Assembly (NCBI GenBank): GCA_937860115.1
Contig: CALMBI010000234.1
Span: 1-7,248 of the forward strand
Length of the DNA: 7,248 nucleotides
Source: an uncultured Arcobacter sp.
GTDB lineage: Bacteria; Campylobacterota; Campylobacteria; Campylobacterales; Arcobacteraceae
Direction: 5' to 3'
In this document: one piece after another, positions 5,882-7,248 of the stretch
Layout: each line of letters starts with the position of its first letter
Position numbering within the stretch: position 1 is the first letter of the stretch
Notes under the pieces: generated by a model
Database searches by the model: none
Seen by the model: only the letters and a program-made list of their open reading frames with translations
Told to the model about the DNA's origin: nothing
Made by a program: the position numbers and the translations under genes

Positions 5882-6661
5882 TTATTTTCCTATCATTACA
5901 TCACTTGATTTGATAATCGCCGTTACCCTATCACCAACTTTTACATCCAGATTCCCAACGGCATTTTTGGTGATAACAGAAGCTACTAAATCACCACCAA
6001 TATTCACAATCACTTCACTATTCACCTCTCCAAAATGGATGGTTTCTATCACACCATTTAATTTATTTCTCGCACTAATATTTAAACTCATATCTGTTGT
6101 AAGTAAAACAGAGCTAGATTTAAAGATAACTATCACTTCATCACCAATTTTTAAATCAAGATTTTCAACTGCACCATTTGTAATGACACTTACAATTGTG
6201 TACCCACTTTTGAGTTTGATATATACAGAAGCATTAATCTTTCCATTTTCTATCAATTCAACAACTCCTACCAGTTGATTTCTTGCACTTATTTGCATAT
6301 TAAACCTCCTAAATAACTTTAAACTACCACTATCAAAATCTGTGATATGCGATAAAGTTTCTAAAAACTTTTGATGTTCTTTTTGTATCACTTCATAAGT
6401 TTTAATTAAATTCTCACCATAAGGGGTAAGTTTTGTTCCACCTCCACCTTTTCCACCTGTTTCTTTCTCCACAACAAAGTTAGGACACAGATTATTCATT
6501 CTGTCTATCATATCCCAAGCACCTTTATAGCTTAATGGAACCAATGCCGCTGCTTTATTTAAACTGCCTATATCTTTTATCGCTTTGAGTAAAGCGATTC
6601 TTTTTTCTAAAAGCACAGAACTTTCTCCATCAAACAAACTAAGTGGTGATATAAATTGCAT
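5882..6661 (-). CDS. modE: Molybdate-responsive transcriptional regulator, full length
   Basis: ModE senses cytoplasmic molybdate and binds DNA as a dimer, usually repressing the transport operon when molybdate is ample. The 259 residues match the full-length E. coli type (about 262). A winged helix-turn-helix occupies about 20-110, with GSLNKAAALVPLSYKGAWDM at 32-51 and the family hallmark ETGGKGGGGTKLTPYG at 67-82. Two TOBE domains follow at about 123-190 and 194-259, each opening with SARN (125-128 and 196-199). ATG at 6661 has AAGGA six bases upstream (6668-6672). It is the first gene of the operon and is followed by modA after 9 bp. A ModE-like inverted repeat upstream predicts autoregulation. 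Confidence 0.96.
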   Translation of the reverse strand: MQFISPLSLFDGESSVLLEKRIALLKAIKDIGSLNKAAALVPLSYKGAWDMIDRMNNLCPNFVVEKETGGKGGGGTKLTPYGENLIKTYEVIQKEHQKFLETLSHITDFDSGSLKLFRRFNMQISARNQLVGVVELIENGKINASVYIKLKSGYTIVSVITNGAVENLDLKIGDEVIVIFKSSSVLLTTDMSLNISARNKLNGVIETIHFGEVNSEVIVNIGGDLVASVITKNAVGNLDVKVGDRVTAIIKSSDVMIGK

Positions 6662-6667
6662 TTTTCA

Positions 6668-6672
6668 TCCTT
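6668..6672 (-). promoter_or_regulatory. Shine-Dalgarno site of modE
   Basis: The minus strand reads AAGGA, six bases before the modE ATG. It is the strongest ribosome binding site of the operon. It limits where the transcript can begin: a start near 6684 leaves a usable leader, whereas one near 6675 would leave almost none. Confidence 0.75.
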
Positions 6673-6683
6673 ATAAATCTCAC

Positions 6684-6692
6684 TATATAATG
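6684..6692. repeat. Extra copy of the ModE-box half-site
   Basis: The plus strand reads TATATAATG, identical to the right arm of the inverted repeat at 6724-6732 and exactly 40 bp from it in the same orientation. It overlaps the alternative -10 and the predicted transcription start. It may be a second weak operator half or simply part of the -10 region. Confidence 0.35.
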
Positions 6693-6693
6693 C

Positions 6694-6710
6694 TTGCAAG
6701 AAATGTACCA
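6694..6710 (-). promoter_or_regulatory. Candidate sigma-54 promoter of the molybdate operon
   Basis: The minus strand reads TGGTAC, five bases (ATTTC), then TTGCAA. This is GG-N10-GC, the spacing of -24/-12 promoters, and differs from the consensus TGGCAC-N5-TTGCA at one hexamer position. It predicts a start near 6684, a leader of about 23 bases and the Shine-Dalgarno site correctly placed. An activator of the NtrC/NifA type would be required; I found no clear NifA-type TGT-N10-ACA site upstream. A housekeeping -10 (TATAGT at 6682-6687) is the alternative. Confidence 0.5.
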
Positions 6711-6732
6711 TTGTATACCTTGATATATAATG
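6709..6732. promoter_or_regulatory. Candidate ModE-molybdate operator
   Basis: The plus strand reads CATTGTATA, six bases (CCTTGA), then TATATAATG. The 9-bp arms are inverted with a single mismatch. The core TATANA-N6-TATATA pattern and the 6-base spacer agree with the E. coli ModE box (TATATA-N6-TATATA) as I recall it. The box lies 48-71 bases upstream of modE and its edge shares the TG of the -24 element, where bound ModE would block polymerase. Confidence 0.6.
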
Positions 6733-6780
6733 AAATATATTTTATTTTTTATGATTTTTGAAACTTATTACTCTGATAAA

Positions 6781-7248
6781 CTAACCATTTATTTTATAGA
6801 CTTTTTTTCTCTCTTTTGAAGATGGAATATCAAGAAGTTTTCGATACTTTGTGATTGTTCTTCGTACCATCTCCATGTTGTATCTTTTTTTAACAAGTTC
6901 AATAATATCATCATCAGTTAGTGGATTTTCGTGATCCTCATTTTCAATCAAACTAATCATAAAGTTTTTGATCTCTGAAGATGAGAGATTTTTTGAAACA
7001 GCATTTGTAAAAAATGATTTGAGAGAAAAAATACCTCTTTCACATTGGATATATTTATTTGATACTGCTCTACTAATAGTAGATTCTTCAAATCCAAGCT
7101 CATCTGCTATTTGAGCCATAGTGAGAGGTTTGAGCTCACTTCCAACAAAAAATCCTATCTGTTTTTCAACTATTATCAAGATGAGTTTATAAAGTGTAGC
7201 TTTTCGAAGATCCAAAAGATTGACTAAATCTCTTGCTTCTTTAAGTTT
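6781..7248 (-). CDS. rpoN: RNA polymerase sigma-54 factor, C-terminal part (gene runs off the right edge)
   Basis: Sigma-54 directs RNA polymerase to -24/-12 promoters and needs an ATPase activator. In Campylobacterota it is best known for flagellar middle-class genes. The visible 155 residues are open to the window edge. They begin KLKEARDLVNLLDLRKATLY, part of the core-binding/central domain. The helix-turn-helix follows (LTMAQIADELGFEESTISRA, residues 42-61 of the visible part). The RpoN box lies near the end at 6838-6867 (VRRTITKYRK), followed by LLDIPSSKERKK. The box keeps RR, T and KYR but departs from ARRTVAKYRE at four positions. TAG at 6781 leaves 119 bp to modE, and no terminator is evident. 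Internal methionine or TTG starts are irrelevant because the frame stays open upstream. Confidence 0.95.
   Translation of the reverse strand, partial: KLKEARDLVNLLDLRKATLYKLILIIVEKQIGFFVGSELKPLTMAQIADELGFEESTISRAVSNKYIQCERGIFSLKSFFTNAVSKNLSSSEIKNFMISLIENEDHENPLTDDDIIELVKKRYNMEMVRRTITKYRKLLDIPSSKERKKVYKING

Noticed and set aside
5910..6278. Plus-strand 122-codon open frame opposite modE
   Set aside because: It is antisense to the two TOBE domains of modE, and its repetition mirrors the TOBE duplication.
6682..6687. Housekeeping -10 (TATAGT) as the main modE promoter
   Set aside because: It would start transcription almost at the Shine-Dalgarno site and lacks a plausible -35. It is kept only as an alternative to the sigma-54 reading.

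Overview
The window looks like chromosomal DNA from a low-GC member of the Campylobacterota (Arcobacter, Sulfurimonas or Sulfurospirillum type). The protein style, the lysine- and isoleucine-rich codon use and the order modE-modA-TOBE protein-modB-modC support this; I recall a very similar modA-TOBE-modB-modC order in Campylobacter jejuni. Every intact gene is on the minus strand, so transcription runs from high to low coordinates. I see no rRNA, tRNA or CRISPR array.

In transcription order, the first gene is the C-terminal part of rpoN (sigma-54, cut by the right edge, stop at 6781). A 119-bp gap follows (6662-6780). It holds a well-formed inverted repeat resembling a ModE-molybdate operator, a sequence with the -24/-12 spacing of a sigma-54 promoter that overlaps the operator, and a clear Shine-Dalgarno site. 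Next comes a five-gene molybdate uptake operon (6661 to 3188): modE (molybdate-sensing regulator), modA (periplasmic binding protein), a small two-TOBE molybdate-binding protein, modB (permease) and modC (ATPase). Its junctions range from a 4-bp overlap to a 9-bp gap.

The next 556 bp (2632-3187) hold no intact gene. They carry decayed pieces: a transposase C-terminus of IS66 type, two unidentified coding-looking fragments on opposite strands and an AT-rich imperfect inverted repeat. This looks like a scar between two unrelated loci.

The left third is the start of a polysaccharide operon: a MarR-like regulator of the EPS-associated type (TTG start), galE (UDP-hexose 4-epimerase), a phage-type KilA-N DNA-binding protein, and ugd (UDP-glucose 6-dehydrogenase, cut by the left edge). 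All four overlap by 1, 8 and 4 bp. GalE and Ugd make UDP-galactose-type sugars and UDP-glucuronate for surface polysaccharide. A cluster of three alternating ATTCAT half-sites upstream of the regulator is a candidate operator.

The points most worth a second look are the sigma-54-like promoter overlapping a ModE box in front of the molybdate operon, the KilA-N gene fitted by short overlaps between galE and ugd, and the spread of TOBE domains among ModE, the small protein and a shortened ModC.
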